Shown: positions 7,473 to 17,617 of the stretch, in pieces
Numbering within the stretch: position 1 is the stretch's first letter
Layout: each line of letters opens with the position of its first letter
Assembly: GCF_017086365.1 (NCBI RefSeq)
Contig: NZ_CP070969.1
Location: 248,001 to 312,000 of the forward strand
Length of the DNA stretch: 64,000 nt
Source: Paenibacillus tianjinensis
GTDB lineage: Bacteria; Bacillota; Bacilli; Paenibacillales; Paenibacillaceae
Direction: 5' to 3'
Notes under the pieces: generated by a model
The model's input: only the letters and a program-made list of their open reading frames with translations
Told to the model about the DNA's origin: nothing
The model's database searches: none
Program-made: the position numbers and the translations under genes

Positions 7473-10259
7473 TTGAGCACAGATAAGATTGGAATTCCAT
7501 TAGAAGGCTTTGCTGAGTTTAGCAGAGTAGTCGCTGCAGAAGGCGCAGTCCTGTTGAAAAATGAAGGAAATGTACTGCCGCTTCGCAAGAACGAAACCGC
7601 TTCAGTTTTTGGCAGAACCCAAGTGAACTATTACCGAAGCGGTACCGGATCCGGCGGAAGTGTGCATGTCGCCTATACGACCAATCTGCTGGACGGGCTC
7701 CGCAGTAAAAAGAATATTAAGGTCAATGAGGAGCTGGCGGCGGTCTATGAGCAGTGGATCGGGCAGAATCCGTTTGACAATGGCGGAGGCGGCTGGGCAG
7801 CAGAGCCTTGGCACCAGAAGGAAATGCCGCTGTCTGATGAGCTGGTGCAGCAGGCCAGAAGCCGGTCGGATAAGGCCATCATCGTCATCGGACGCACAGC
7901 CGGAGAAGACCAGGATAATGCCGACGAGCCGGGCAGTTACCAGCTGAACGATGAAGAAAAAGCGATGCTGAAGCAGGTTACGGCGCATTTCGAGCAAACC
8001 ATAGTCGTGCTGAACGTGTCAAACATTATCGATATGAGCTGGCTGAACGATGAAAGCTATGCCAACCCGATTCCTTGTGTTATTTATTCCTGGCAGGGCG
8101 GTATGGAAGGCGGAAATGCGATTGCCGACGTGCTGGCCGGAGACGTTACGCCAAGCGGCAAGCTGACCGATACAATTGCTTATTCCATCGGGGATTATCC
8201 GTCGACGGTTAATTACGGCAATGAGTTCACCAACCTGTATCAGGAAGACATCTATGTGGGCTACCGTTATTTTGAAACGTTCTGCCCGGAGAAGGTTCAA
8301 TATGAATTTGGTTACGGGCTGTCGTACACAACCTTCAGCGTGGAGCCGGAAGAAGCGAAGCTGTCGGCCAAAGACGGTAAGACTTATGCGTCGGTTGACG
8401 TAACCGTAACCAATACCGGCAGTGAGTATGCCGGAAAAGAAGTTGTACAGGTCTATTATGAAGCGCCGCAGGGCAAGCTGGGCCAACCGGTCAAAGCGCT
8501 GGCGGCCTTCGGCAAGACCGGACTGCTTCAGCCGGGCCAATCTGAGCGGCTTACCCTCAGCTTCGACCTCCATTCCATGGCTTCTTATGATGACGCCGGT
8601 GTGACGGGACATCCGTCCGCGTATGTGCTGGAAGCCGGAACCTACCGTCTATATGCGGGAACCAGCGTGAAGAAGGTACAGGCCGTTGCCGTTGAAGGAC
8701 AAGAAGGCTATGTTCTGGAGATGCTTGAAGTGGTGGAGCAGCTGCAGGAGGCAATGGCGCCGACCCAGAGCTTTACAAGAATGATGCCGGGAGCCCGCAA
8801 GGCAGACGGCACGTATGAACTGGCTTATGTGGAAGCGCCGAAGCGGAAGGTCGATATGGCGAAACGCATTGAGACTAATATGCCGCAGACCTTGCCGCAG
8901 ACCGGCGATCAAGGCTATAAGCTGCGCGATGTGCAGGAAGGCAAAGCCAGCATGGAGGCATTCATCGCCCAGCTAAGTGATGAGGATCTGGCTGCGCTGG
9001 TGAGAGGCGAAGGCATGAGCAGTCCGCTCGTTACACCGGGTACGGCCTCGGCCTTCGGCGGCGTGAGCGATCAGCTGTTCAGCTACGGAATTCCGGTGGC
9101 CTGTACGTCGGATGGCCCCTCCGGTATCCGTATGGACAGCGGGCAGAAGGCTACCCAGGTAGCGATCGGTACGCTGCTTGCAGCAACCTGGAATGCGGAG
9201 CTGGTCGAAGAGCTGTACGTCATGGAAGGCCAGGAACTGCTGAGAAACAACATCGACACCCTGCTGGGACCGGGTCTTAACATCCGCCGCAGCCCGCTGA
9301 ACGGGCGGAACTTTGAGTATTTCTCAGAAGATCCGCTAATCTCCGGCGTATTCGCTGCTGCCTGCACCCGCGGGATCCATACAGGAGGCTCCAACGCTAC
9401 ACTGAAGCATTTTGCCTGCAACAACCAGGAAAAATACCGCAGCAAGGTTGATGCGGTGGTGTCTGAACGCGCGCTGCGCGAGATTTATCTGAAGGGCTTC
9501 GAAATCGCCGTCAAAGAGGGCGGCGCGAACTCGATCATGACCTCGTACAACCCGGTGAACGGTCACTGGGCGGCATCCAACTATGACCTCAACACCACGA
9601 TCCTGCGCGGGGAATGGGGCTTCAAAGGCATTGTGATGACCGACTGGTGGGCGGTTATGAACGATGTTGTTCATGGAGGGGCTCCAGACCGCAAGTTTAC
9701 GAACTGGATGGTCCGCGCCCAGAATGACCTGTACATGGTGGTCAGTAACTATGGTGCAGAGACCAATGCCTATGGCGATAATACAATCGAATCCCTGGCG
9801 GACGGTACGCTTACCCGTGGTGAGCTGCAGCGCAATGCCATCAATATCTGCGAGTTTATTATGCAGGCACCGGTGTTCTCCAGAGATCAGGTGATTGAAG
9901 AGACTGTAGAAGCTTTCACCGCTAATCCCGCACTATCAGACGAGCAGGCACAATCAGTGTCCGGGCAAGGACAGATTAAGCTGGCGCCTGAGGGAGTGAC
10001 ACTCATGAAGGTTGAAGAGGCCGGTGTGTACCGGCTCTTCGCCCGCGTGATGTCTCCGGACACGGAGCTGGCGCAGAGCGCCTGCAACGTGACCCTTAAC
10101 GGCCAGGTGCTGACAACCGTTCAAACAAACGGGACGGATGGCAATTGGATTCAGCTGAAGCTCGTTAAGGCTGAGCTGGAAGCAGGCCTGTATGAAATGA
10201 AGTTCGAGCATATTAAGCCGGGTATGCAGATTGAATGGATTGAATTCAAGCAAGTGTAG
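7473..10259 (+). CDS. GH3 glycoside hydrolase with permuted domain order
   Basis: The 928-residue protein starts at TTG 7473 with GGGAGG upstream. Typical GH3 enzymes begin with the TIM barrel. Here the alpha/beta sandwich domain comes first (about 20-270), then a fibronectin-III-like domain (about 285-395), then the barrel (about 500-760) with GPGLNIRRSPLNGRNFEYF, KHFACNN and the nucleophile Asp724 in VMTDWW. A beta-sandwich module of about 120 residues, perhaps carbohydrate-binding, ends the chain. No signal peptide is present, so it acts in the cytoplasm on imported glycosides. It probably removes beta-linked glucose or xylose; the exact sugar is not readable. It is a single-gene unit with its own promoter and a two-way terminator. 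Confidence 0.9.
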   Translation: MSTDKIGIPLEGFAEFSRVVAAEGAVLLKNEGNVLPLRKNETASVFGRTQVNYYRSGTGSGGSVHVAYTTNLLDGLRSKKNIKVNEELAAVYEQWIGQNPFDNGGGGWAAEPWHQKEMPLSDELVQQARSRSDKAIIVIGRTAGEDQDNADEPGSYQLNDEEKAMLKQVTAHFEQTIVVLNVSNIIDMSWLNDESYANPIPCVIYSWQGGMEGGNAIADVLAGDVTPSGKLTDTIAYSIGDYPSTVNYGNEFTNLYQEDIYVGYRYFETFCPEKVQYEFGYGLSYTTFSVEPEEAKLSAKDGKTYASVDVTVTNTGSEYAGKEVVQVYYEAPQGKLGQPVKALAAFGKTGLLQPGQSERLTLSFDLHSMASYDDAGVTGHPSAYVLEAGTYRLYAGTSVKKVQAVAVEGQEGYVLEMLEVVEQLQEAMAPTQSFTRMMPGARKADGTYELAYVEAPKRKVDMAKRIETNMPQTLPQTGDQGYKLRDVQEGKASMEAFIAQLSDEDLAALVRGEGMSSPLVTPGTASAFGGVSDQLFSYGIPVACTSDGPSGIRMDSGQKATQVAIGTLLAATWNAELVEELYVMEGQELLRNNIDTLLGPGLNIRRSPLNGRNFEYFSEDPLISGVFAAACTRGIHTGGSNATLKHFACNNQEKYRSKVDAVVSERALREIYLKGFEIAVKEGGANSIMTSYNPVNGHWAASNYDLNTTILRGEWGFKGIVMTDWWAVMNDVVHGGAPDRKFTNWMVRAQNDLYMVVSNYGAETNAYGDNTIESLADGTLTRGELQRNAINICEFIMQAPVFSRDQVIEETVEAFTANPALSDEQAQSVSGQGQIKLAPEGVTLMKVEEAGVYRLFARVMSPDTELAQSACNVTLNGQVLTTVQTNGTDGNWIQLKLVKAELEAGLYEMKFEHIKPGMQIEWIEFKQV

Positions 10260-10286
10260 GTTAGCATAATAATAACAGTCTCCAAT

Positions 10287-10337
10287 AAAAGGACTGTTCC
10301 AAACCGCCGGTGTCATGGCGGACGGAACAGTCCTTTT
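10287..10337. terminator. Two-way terminator between convergent genes
   Basis: AAAAGGACTGTTCC pairs perfectly with GGAACAGTCCTTTT. The A and T runs on each side let it stop both the GH3 transcript and the opposing gene at 10342-10755. Confidence 0.85.
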
Positions 10338-10341
10338 GATG

Positions 10342-10755
10342 TTATTTACCCATGAGTCCTTTAAGCCCTTCCATAAACGGCCGGATCTGCTTGATCATGC
10401 CGTAGCCCATCTTCACAACAGGCATTGCCCGCTGAATCATCCCGAAGAAGCGCAGCCCGCCGCCCATGATGCCGCCCAGGCCCGCTCCCCCGGCGCCCCC
10501 GGCTCCGCCAGCCCCGCCCAAGCCGCCAAACAGCGGGCCCAGAAGCGGCATAAACGCGGACACTTCCGCCCGCTCTGCGCGGGAGGGTGTTCTTCCCGAT
10601 TTGGAACGGGTACGCGGCACGGCGGAGAGGATCACAGCCTCCTTTTCACATCCGGTTATCCATCCTACGTACGTCTGGCCGTTTTGCAGCGTAATGCAGA
10701 CCTTGCGGCCTTTCAGCTGTTTAGCCTGCTTACGGACTTTTGCTGAATTTCCCAT
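10342..10755 (-). CDS. Gly-rich hypothetical protein with Sm-like N-terminus
   Basis: The 137-residue protein starts at ATG 10755, with GAGGTG eight bases upstream. Residues 10-45 (LKGRKVCITLQNGQTYVGWI) have the strand-turn-strand look of a small Sm-like or YmfK-type barrel. A basic linker follows, then a low-complexity GGAGGAGGAG stretch, and a C-terminal amphipathic segment with FMEGLKGLMGK. It is convergent with the GH3 gene and shares its terminator. I do not recognise a named family. An RNA or membrane association is only a guess from the N-terminal fold and the glycine-rich region. Confidence 0.65.
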   Translation of the reverse strand: MGNSAKVRKQAKQLKGRKVCITLQNGQTYVGWITGCEKEAVILSAVPRTRSKSGRTPSRAERAEVSAFMPLLGPLFGGLGGAGGAGGAGGAGLGGIMGGGLRFFGMIQRAMPVVKMGYGMIKQIRPFMEGLKGLMGK

Positions 10756-10861
10756 CAAGGATCACCTCGCCTTCCTATTTACTTCTATAGTACACAGGGA
10801 ATTGCAGACGGCTTGTGCTATCCGGACTAAAAAATGGATTCGGTCTGTTCACAATTAACAG

Positions 10862-10930
10862 TTGAGAAATAAGCGCAGGATAGGGTAGTATAGCAGTATA
10901 TTATTTATATTTATGAATTGATTTATATTT
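10862..10930 (+). promoter_or_regulatory. Promoter region of the GH51 gene with AT-rich direct repeat
   Basis: TTGAGA (10862) and TAGTAT (10886) are 18 bases apart. Immediately downstream the motif TTTATATTTATG occurs twice in a row, making an AT-rich leader unlike the surroundings. Confidence 0.4.
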
Positions 10931-10960
10931 ATGTTAAATAAATGACAGGGAGAGACCATA

Positions 10961-13900
10961 ATGACGAATTTCCGCGATCAGATCATTGCCCATTACAAGT
11001 TTGAGGATGCAGCACATACCGGTAAAGACAGCTCCGGTCAAGGGCGGGACGGAGTGGCTTCCGGCCAAACGGCACCAGCAGTCTCTGAGGTAAACGGCCG
11101 GATGGCTGTAACGTTTGCGGGAGGGGCCAGCGGTACTTCCTACGTCCAGCTGCCTGCTGATCTGCTTAAGGATGTAAGCGACAACACGGGCGTGACTGTA
11201 GCGGCGTGGGTCCTCTTCGGCAAAGGCGCGAATGTCTGGGAGCGTATTTTTGACTTTGGCAAGGGGGAAGCAGGACCTTATCTGTTCCTGACCCGCAACC
11301 TGCGCGGGACGCTGTCAGCCGGAGGCGATCTGGTTGTTGATCCGGGCAGGGGCTTCGCCGGAGGCGAGTGGATGCATATTGCCCTGTCTGTGCTCGGAAC
11401 TCAAGGCGGCACCTTAAGCAGCGCAGGTCCTGTGGTGTATGTGAACGGGGAAGCGGTAGCCGACGGCTCGATCAGCCAGACTTCCAGCGGCAACTACGCC
11501 CAGCTGCGCAGATGGTTCGAGTCGTTTACGGATGCAGGTAATTATTGCCGGAACTTTATTGGCCGTTCACAGTATGAGGCCGATGCTGATTTTGCCGGAT
11601 CGCTCTCCGATCTGCGGATTTATAAGGCCGGGCTGTCGATGGACGAGGTTATTGAAGTGATGTGCGAATCCCTTACGGATGAAGAGATCGTGAAGCTGGC
11701 CAGAGACAAGTATTTGTCGTTCCCGACCTCAATTGTTACGGAAGACCTGACTTTGCCGTCAGCGCTGATGGGCGGAAAAGTAAACGTAACCTGGGCATCG
11801 AGCCAGCCTGCTGTGTTGTCTAATCAGGGGCAGATTCAGCAGATAGACGCGGCTCAGGCCGTAACCATTACTGCTGGTTTAAGCAGAGGTGCAGTTTCGA
11901 TTGAGAAAAGCTTTGCCGTCTCCGTGCTTCCACAGCATCTGCCGCCTTACACGCTGACCATCCATGGCAATCAGGAAGTGCTGGATGTCAGCGAAGTGAT
12001 GTACGGCCTGTTCTATGAGGATATTAATAATGCGGCGGATGGCGGAATCTATGCAGAGCTGGTGCAGAACCGTTCATTCGAATCCTTTGCCTTCGATACC
12101 TACTCCCATGCCTCCGGCGAATGCGGCTGCTCCACCGGACGGAACCGGGAGCCGCTCTTTGCGTGGTCCGGCGATACAGACAAGATGGCTCCGCAGCATC
12201 ACGGCGGACTAAATGAATTCTTCGGGATTACTGACAAGGACGTCAATTCCTATTATGTGACGGTGGCTGATGGCGCGACGATCCGCAACCGCGGATTTGC
12301 CGATTCCAACCAGCACTGCGCGATGTCGGTCAAGACGGGTGAGAAGTATGATTTCACGATCTGGGCAAAGGCGGAGTCAGCGGGCATCATTACACTCCAG
12401 CTTCAAGATACAGACGGCGCTGCAATCAGTGATTCAGTTACCGTAGAAGTAGAAGGCGGGAACACTTGGAAGAAATACGGGGTAGCGCCGGGGATCGTAT
12501 TAACGGGCTCTTCTACAGTTCTGGGCCAGCTGGCGCTGACCTTCGGCGGTGAGATCTCCATCGATATGGTCTCGCTCATGCCGCGTGATGTATGGGGTGC
12601 AGGGGAAGAACCCCGTTCGCAGTCCGCCCATTCCAACTATCAGGGCAACCCGAACTACAGGCTGAGAAAAGATCTGGTGAACGCGCTTGTCGATATGTAT
12701 CCGAAGTTCCTGCGCTTCCCGGGCGGCTGTATTTCCGAGGGTTCCTTCATCTGGGAGAACGTCTACGACTGGAAGGATTCCATCGGCGACATTGAGCTGC
12801 GTAAGGAGAATTTTAACGTCTGGGGCTACATGATGACCATGGGTCTGGGCTATATGGAATATTTCCAGCTGGCTGAAGACCTGAATGCTACTCCGCTTCC
12901 GGTAATGGCCTGCGGCGTGCTGTGCCAGGCCCGTTCCGACTATGCCCACCCTGCAGGCGGGGAGCTCCGCGATTACTATATCAAAAACTTTACCGATCTG
13001 ATTGATTTCGCCATCAGTATGGACTTTGAGCACAATGAGTGGGCGGCCATGCGCCGGAAAATGGGCCATGAAGCTCCGTTTGACCTGCATTACCTGGGCG
13101 TCGGCAATGAGAACTGGGGGACGGAATTTTTCGCTAACTTCGAAGTATTCAAGACCTCTATTGATGCTTACATGGAACGGAATTATCCGGGCTATACGCT
13201 GCACATTATCTCTACAGTCGGTGCACAGGCGGATGACGATGCCTATCAGCAGGGCTGGAAATTCCTCAGCGGTAATCTGAACGGTTCGGCGGAGGTCGCT
13301 TTTGCCGACGGGCAGAAGGTTATCCAAGAAACGGTGACCTGGTACAAGGATCAGCCGAACTACATGGATACCATTGCAGACGAGCACTATTACCGTTCCA
13401 ATGAGTACCTGCTCAAGAACGCGGACCGGTATAACTACTACTATAGAGCTTATCAGGCAGATGGCAGTCTAGACTGGAAGGAAACCTCCAAGGTATTTGT
13501 CGGAGAATATGCTTCCACGGATAAAAATACGCTGGCCGGCGCAGTCGCCGAGGCTGCGGTCATGACGGGCTTTGAGAATAACGCTGACGTCGTGCTGCTG
13601 GCCGCTTATGCGCCGCTGTTCAACAAAGTGCTGACGGACGGAACGTACCGCTGGACACCGGACTGCATCTGGTTTGATGATGAGACCGTCTGGTTCACGC
13701 CGAACTATTATGTGCAGCAGCTCTACGCCAAATATCTGGGCAATAAAGTACTGGCAACCTCTTTCTCCACGTATAAAAACGGCAAGCCTACAGCGCTGAT
13801 CCCGCACGGCGGGATTGAAATTGCCGCAGGCATTGCTGAGGTGCTGGTGAAACGTGTGACTGTAACCTCTAACAAGGACGGCAGTATACTGCTTGAGCAA

Positions 13901-14701
13901 GACTTCACCCGGGAACTGAATCCGGCTTGGCAGGTCATCCCGGGTTCTGCAGGCAGCTCGCTGCAAGCCGGCGAAGGTCTTGTGCTGAAGGCGCAAAGCG
14001 GCGGCCGGAACGGTCTGTACCTCCTGAACGACAGCTGGAGTGACTATACAGTGGAGGTTGTTGCCTCGAAGGCAGCGGGCGAAGACGGTTTCTACGTAGG
14101 TGTGGGGTTAACGGATATTTCAGCAGAACATAAAAATGTCCTCGAATACGCCATCGGCTACGGCGGCAATGCTACCGGCGTCAAGGTATTCAAGGATGGT
14201 GTAGAGGCTTATACACTCGGGGATTACTCCTCCAGTACGGCGGCGGGCAACCTGAGAGCGGCCAGTTATGAATCGCTCGCAGACAATACAGATTACACGA
14301 TTACTGTGAATTATGGTGGTGTGAACGGGAACAATCTGATCTGTTCATATACAGACGGCAAGTCATCGAGCAAGGTTCTCGATTACAAGCTTGAGGCTTA
14401 CAACAGTGAAGTGTTCCACTCGGTCACCAAGGATGCAGAGCATGTGTACGTGAAGCTGGTTAACCCGGATGCTGTCGCGAAGGCGACGGAGCTGAAGCTT
14501 CAGGAGCTGAACATAGAAGCGGATGCGAAGCTGATTACGTTAACCGGCGAAGCTCCGCTGGTTCATGTACCTAACGTCAATCAGAAGAACAATGAAAGAA
14601 TTGTCCCGCAGGAGCGCGGAATATCACTCGCGAAGGATACAGTCATTCTTAACCTGCCGGCGAACTCAGTCAATGTGCTGGTGCTGGAGTTGAAGGCGTA
14701 A
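10961..14701 (+). CDS. Multidomain alpha-L-arabinofuranosidase (GH51)
   Basis: The 1,246-residue protein has GGGAGA upstream of its ATG. Domains in order are a LamG-like jelly roll (about 1-235, opening IIAHYKFEDAAHTGKDSSGQ), an atrophied bacterial Ig-like domain (about 236-325, VNVTWASSQPAVLSNQG), and a GH51 catalytic barrel (about 330-900). The barrel carries RFPGGCISEG, the acid/base Glu717 in VGNENWG and the nucleophile Glu849 in VGEYAS. A second jelly-roll domain (about 970-1150) is inserted before the C-terminal beta-sandwich strands. The enzyme would release arabinose from arabinan or arabinoxylan fragments. There is no signal peptide, so two binding-type domains sit on a protein predicted to stay in the cytoplasm, which is unusual. 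It is about twice the usual GH51 length and is followed by its own terminator. Confidence 0.9.
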   Translation: MTNFRDQIIAHYKFEDAAHTGKDSSGQGRDGVASGQTAPAVSEVNGRMAVTFAGGASGTSYVQLPADLLKDVSDNTGVTVAAWVLFGKGANVWERIFDFGKGEAGPYLFLTRNLRGTLSAGGDLVVDPGRGFAGGEWMHIALSVLGTQGGTLSSAGPVVYVNGEAVADGSISQTSSGNYAQLRRWFESFTDAGNYCRNFIGRSQYEADADFAGSLSDLRIYKAGLSMDEVIEVMCESLTDEEIVKLARDKYLSFPTSIVTEDLTLPSALMGGKVNVTWASSQPAVLSNQGQIQQIDAAQAVTITAGLSRGAVSIEKSFAVSVLPQHLPPYTLTIHGNQEVLDVSEVMYGLFYEDINNAADGGIYAELVQNRSFESFAFDTYSHASGECGCSTGRNREPLFAWSGDTDKMAPQHHGGLNEFFGITDKDVNSYYVTVADGATIRNRGFADSNQHCAMSVKTGEKYDFTIWAKAESAGIITLQLQDTDGAAISDSVTVEVEGGNTWKKYGVAPGIVLTGSSTVLGQLALTFGGEISIDMVSLMPRDVWGAGEEPRSQSAHSNYQGNPNYRLRKDLVNALVDMYPKFLRFPGGCISEGSFIWENVYDWKDSIGDIELRKENFNVWGYMMTMGLGYMEYFQLAEDLNATPLPVMACGVLCQARSDYAHPAGGELRDYYIKNFTDLIDFAISMDFEHNEWAAMRRKMGHEAPFDLHYLGVGNENWGTEFFANFEVFKTSIDAYMERNYPGYTLHIISTVGAQADDDAYQQGWKFLSGNLNGSAEVAFADGQKVIQETVTWYKDQPNYMDTIADEHYYRSNEYLLKNADRYNYYYRAYQADGSLDWKETSKVFVGEYASTDKNTLAGAVAEAAVMTGFENNADVVLLAAYAPLFNKVLTDGTYRWTPDCIWFDDETVWFTPNYYVQQLYAKYLGNKVLATSFSTYKNGKPTALIPHGGIEIAAGIAEVLVKRVTVTSNKDGSILLEQDFTRELNPAWQVIPGSAGSSLQAGEGLVLKAQSGGRNGLYLLNDSWSDYTVEVVASKAAGEDGFYVGVGLTDISAEHKNVLEYAIGYGGNATGVKVFKDGVEAYTLGDYSSSTAAGNLRAASYESLADNTDYTITVNYGGVNGNNLICSYTDGKSSSKVLDYKLEAYNSEVFHSVTKDAEHVYVKLVNPDAVAKATELKLQELNIEADAKLITLTGEAPLVHVPNVNQKNNERIVPQERGISLAKDTVILNLPANSVNVLVLELKA

Positions 14702-14733
14702 GGCATAAATGATCCATAAGCTTTAGTATATCA

Positions 14734-14760
14734 GGCGGCCTCTTCGGGGCCGCCATTTCT
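14734..14760 (+). terminator. Terminator after the GH51 gene
   Basis: GGCGGCC pairs with GGCCGCC around TCTTCGG and is followed by ATTTCTCTT. The T-run is weak. Confidence 0.6.
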
Positions 14761-14953
14761 CTTAGGTTGGCCCAAAATTTTCCGCCCGTTTCTATGACAA
14801 TGCACATGGAGTTCAGGAGGTTGGCCTGGCATGTGTGTTTATTCCGTTAAATGTCTATACATTCCGGGCGGAATCGTCGATATTAGTAAAGAGAGATATT
14901 ACGCTGCTCGTCAGATTTACTATTTTTGAAATCGACTTCCTAGGAGATTTATC

Positions 14954-17311
14954 ATGAAGCTGCGGACCAAGATTGTACTGTTTATTATAACTATTTCTTT
15001 GCTCGCCCTCGCCTCTACATATGTGATTTCGCAGGAGATTTTTCTGGACCGGTTCACGGAGTTAGACCAGGAAGCGCTGGAAGGGCGCATGTCCGATATC
15101 ATCCAGACCTACGAATCGGAGCTACGGGGTATGAACGAGACGATGCTCAATTATTCGGCATGGGATGAAACCTATGATTATGTCTCCTCCCGAACCTCCG
15201 GGGACCTGCAGAATCCCTATATTCTCAGCAATTATGATGAGGGGACTTTTCAGAGCAACCGGTTTGATCTTATGGCACTGATCAACGGGAGCGGCAGTCC
15301 CGTCTATAGCGGCTTATATGATTACAGCGGGAAGACGATAGCACCGGTAACGCCGGAAATCGTCAGTCTTTTTGGAGATATCCGGGAACAGCTGGATCAT
15401 CTTACGAGGCCAGAGGACCGTTTTGCCGGATTGGTCATCTTGCATGACGGGCCCATGCTGATTACCTTACAGCCCGTTCTCCATAATGATATGACAGGTC
15501 CCGTCGCCGGGATGGCGGTGGCCGGCCGGAAGCTGGACGATACAGAGATCAGCCGGCTCGGAGCCCTTAGTCCGTCCGGTATAACCGTAGAGAAGGCCTC
15601 GGGTGACCTGCTGAAGGAGAGCCAGGGGCAGAACATATGGGTGAGTTATTTACCCGATAACCGGCTGGAGGGCCATGCCGTTATCTACGATCTGTTCGGC
15701 AATCCGGGAATCGTGATTTCCATAGAGCAGCCGCGCCATATTTATGAAGTCGGGGAAAAAGCGATGGCTAATTTCACGCTGTTCTTCGTAATCTCTACCC
15801 TGGGTATATGCGTGCTCAGCCTGCTGTTCGTGAAACGTACCATTCTGTCCCGGATGGCAGCGCTGGTGCGTGGCATCCGGAGTATCGGCAAAAGCCGTGA
15901 TCTGTCGATCCGTCTCGATATCAGGAGACGGGATGAACTCAGTGAGGTAGAAGTGGAGTTCAACCGCATGATTTCCTCGCTCGAAAGCGCACAGGAGGAG
16001 CTGCACCGGCAGGCTATGGTCGACCCGTTAACCCAGCTGCCGAACCGCGCATTCTTTTTTGAGACGCTAAACCGGATTATTCAGAAGGCCGAACTCCAGG
16101 GCCGGCAGATTGTTCTGCTGTTCATCGACCTTGATCACTTCAAAGCAGTCAATGATACCTGGGGGCATGACTTTGGGGATGCGGTCCTCAAGCAGATCGC
16201 CGACCGGCTAGCCGGCGCTGTCGGACCGGATGATCTGGTGTCACGGCTTGGCGGGGATGAGTTCACGATTCTTCTCTCCCGTTTTTCCGGCACAGAGGAT
16301 ATTCAGGCCCGGATCGCCAAAATCCAGCAGGTGCTGGCTGAACCGCATACGCTGAACGGCCAGTTATTTCATAGTACGGCGAGCATCGGAGTCAGCATCT
16401 ATCCGCAGAATGGTGAGGACGCCGAACTACTCGTCAAGGCAGCCGATTTGGCGATGTTCCAGGTCAAGGAGAACGGACGGAACAATATATTCCGCTATTC
16501 GGAAAGGCTGGAAGAGGCCTTTAGCCGCAAAAAAGTGATCGGGAGACAGCTTCGCTCCGCCGTCGACAACGGCGAGCTGGAAATGCATTATCAGCCGATA
16601 CTCTCGGCATCGAAGCTTGATATCGTCAAGGTTGAGGCGTTGCTACGCTGGAAAAACCCAACGTTCGGCCCGGTGTCACCCGCCGAGTTCATTCCGCTGG
16701 CGGAAGCCGGCGGATCGATCCTCGGTATCGGCAACTGGGTGCTCCGCAAGGTCTGTGCAGACCTGCGCAGCTTCCGGGACCAAGGCATTCGGCTGAAGGC
16801 AGCCGTCAATATCTCGGGCCTGCAGCTTATGCAGCCCGGTCTGCCGGAGCAATTGAAGGAGGCGCTGGCAGACAACGGGCTTACAGCAGATAGCCTGGAG
16901 CTGGAAATTACCGAGACGATGCTGATGTCGGACGAATCCATCATCACCTCTCTCGCAAATCTTCGCAGCATGGGCTTTAGCATTTCGCTCGATGATTTTG
17001 GCACCGGCTTCTCGTCGCTGAGCTACCTGCGGACCTTCCCGGTAGATATTATCAAGATTGACCGCTCCTTCGTATCGGGTATTCAGCCAGGGGCTTCCGA
17101 CGATACACTGGTCCGCGCAATCATCGAACTCAGCCACAACCTCGGACTGCGTGTTGTTTCCGAAGGCGTGGAACTGAAGGAACAGTTTGACCTGCTGTGC
17201 AATCTTGGCAGCGATGAGCTTCAAGGCTACTTCATCAGCAGACCGCTGCCGGCCCCGTCCCTGGTAGATTATATTATGAGCTATGCATCAGCTGCCCCCA
17301 CGAGGGAGTGA
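14954..17311 (+). CDS. Membrane diguanylate cyclase/phosphodiesterase (GGDEF-EAL)
   Basis: The 785-residue protein starts at ATG 14954 with AGGAG 9 bases upstream. A membrane helix (about 8-28) leads to an extracellular CHASE4-like sensor (MNETMLNYSAWDETYDYV). A second helix (about 270-290), HAMP, a GGDEF domain with an intact RLGGDEF loop near 432-438, and an EAL domain with KVEALLRW and DDFGTGFSSL follow. Both catalytic signatures are present, so it could make and degrade cyclic di-GMP, with the balance set by the external signal. It stands alone, between the GH51 terminator and one at 17445. The 250 bases before it hold no clear gene or riboswitch. Confidence 0.93.
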   Translation: MKLRTKIVLFIITISLLALASTYVISQEIFLDRFTELDQEALEGRMSDIIQTYESELRGMNETMLNYSAWDETYDYVSSRTSGDLQNPYILSNYDEGTFQSNRFDLMALINGSGSPVYSGLYDYSGKTIAPVTPEIVSLFGDIREQLDHLTRPEDRFAGLVILHDGPMLITLQPVLHNDMTGPVAGMAVAGRKLDDTEISRLGALSPSGITVEKASGDLLKESQGQNIWVSYLPDNRLEGHAVIYDLFGNPGIVISIEQPRHIYEVGEKAMANFTLFFVISTLGICVLSLLFVKRTILSRMAALVRGIRSIGKSRDLSIRLDIRRRDELSEVEVEFNRMISSLESAQEELHRQAMVDPLTQLPNRAFFFETLNRIIQKAELQGRQIVLLFIDLDHFKAVNDTWGHDFGDAVLKQIADRLAGAVGPDDLVSRLGGDEFTILLSRFSGTEDIQARIAKIQQVLAEPHTLNGQLFHSTASIGVSIYPQNGEDAELLVKAADLAMFQVKENGRNNIFRYSERLEEAFSRKKVIGRQLRSAVDNGELEMHYQPILSASKLDIVKVEALLRWKNPTFGPVSPAEFIPLAEAGGSILGIGNWVLRKVCADLRSFRDQGIRLKAAVNISGLQLMQPGLPEQLKEALADNGLTADSLELEITETMLMSDESIITSLANLRSMGFSISLDDFGTGFSSLSYLRTFPVDIIKIDRSFVSGIQPGASDDTLVRAIIELSHNLGLRVVSEGVELKEQFDLLCNLGSDELQGYFISRPLPAPSLVDYIMSYASAAPTRE

Positions 17312-17444
17312 TATATAACAGGGCGGTAGAGGGATTGTAATTGAGATCCAATCTGCGTCCGGTGAAGAAGCCTGGCGCTGGGCAGGAGGAAGCAGCGGGT
17401 TAAGCTTTAAGGGGTTTAGATATGAACTAAATACCGCACAAAGG

Positions 17445-17494
17445 AAAGGGATGTCCCATAAGCCGTAAGATGGCTGCCTGGAACATCCCTTTTG
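17445..17494. terminator. Terminator between convergent genes
   Basis: AAAGGGATGT pairs with ACATCCCTTT, with an inner AGCC/GGCT pairing, followed by TTTTG on the plus strand. It closes the GGDEF-EAL gene and may also serve the opposing XRE gene. Its arm resembles the terminator at 2385-2432. Confidence 0.7.
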
Positions 17495-17617
17495 TCCCGG
17501 AATCTGCTGCACGAAATAAGCAGAAGGTCATTTACCTTGAAATACGGAGCCTTTCTATTGCAGGAAATGCAATCATTAATCGTCCGTCATCTGATATGAA
17601 AGGTACAAGTTTCAAGT

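Noticed and set aside
12500..13387. Large 295-codon open frame opposite the GH51 gene
   Set aside because: It is a shadow of a GC-rich gene with strong codon bias; it has no ribosome site and lies entirely under conserved catalytic motifs.
14761..14953. Cyclic-di-GMP riboswitch before the GGDEF-EAL gene
   Set aside because: I could not find the conserved GEMM core or its two helices; the region has only short hairpins.
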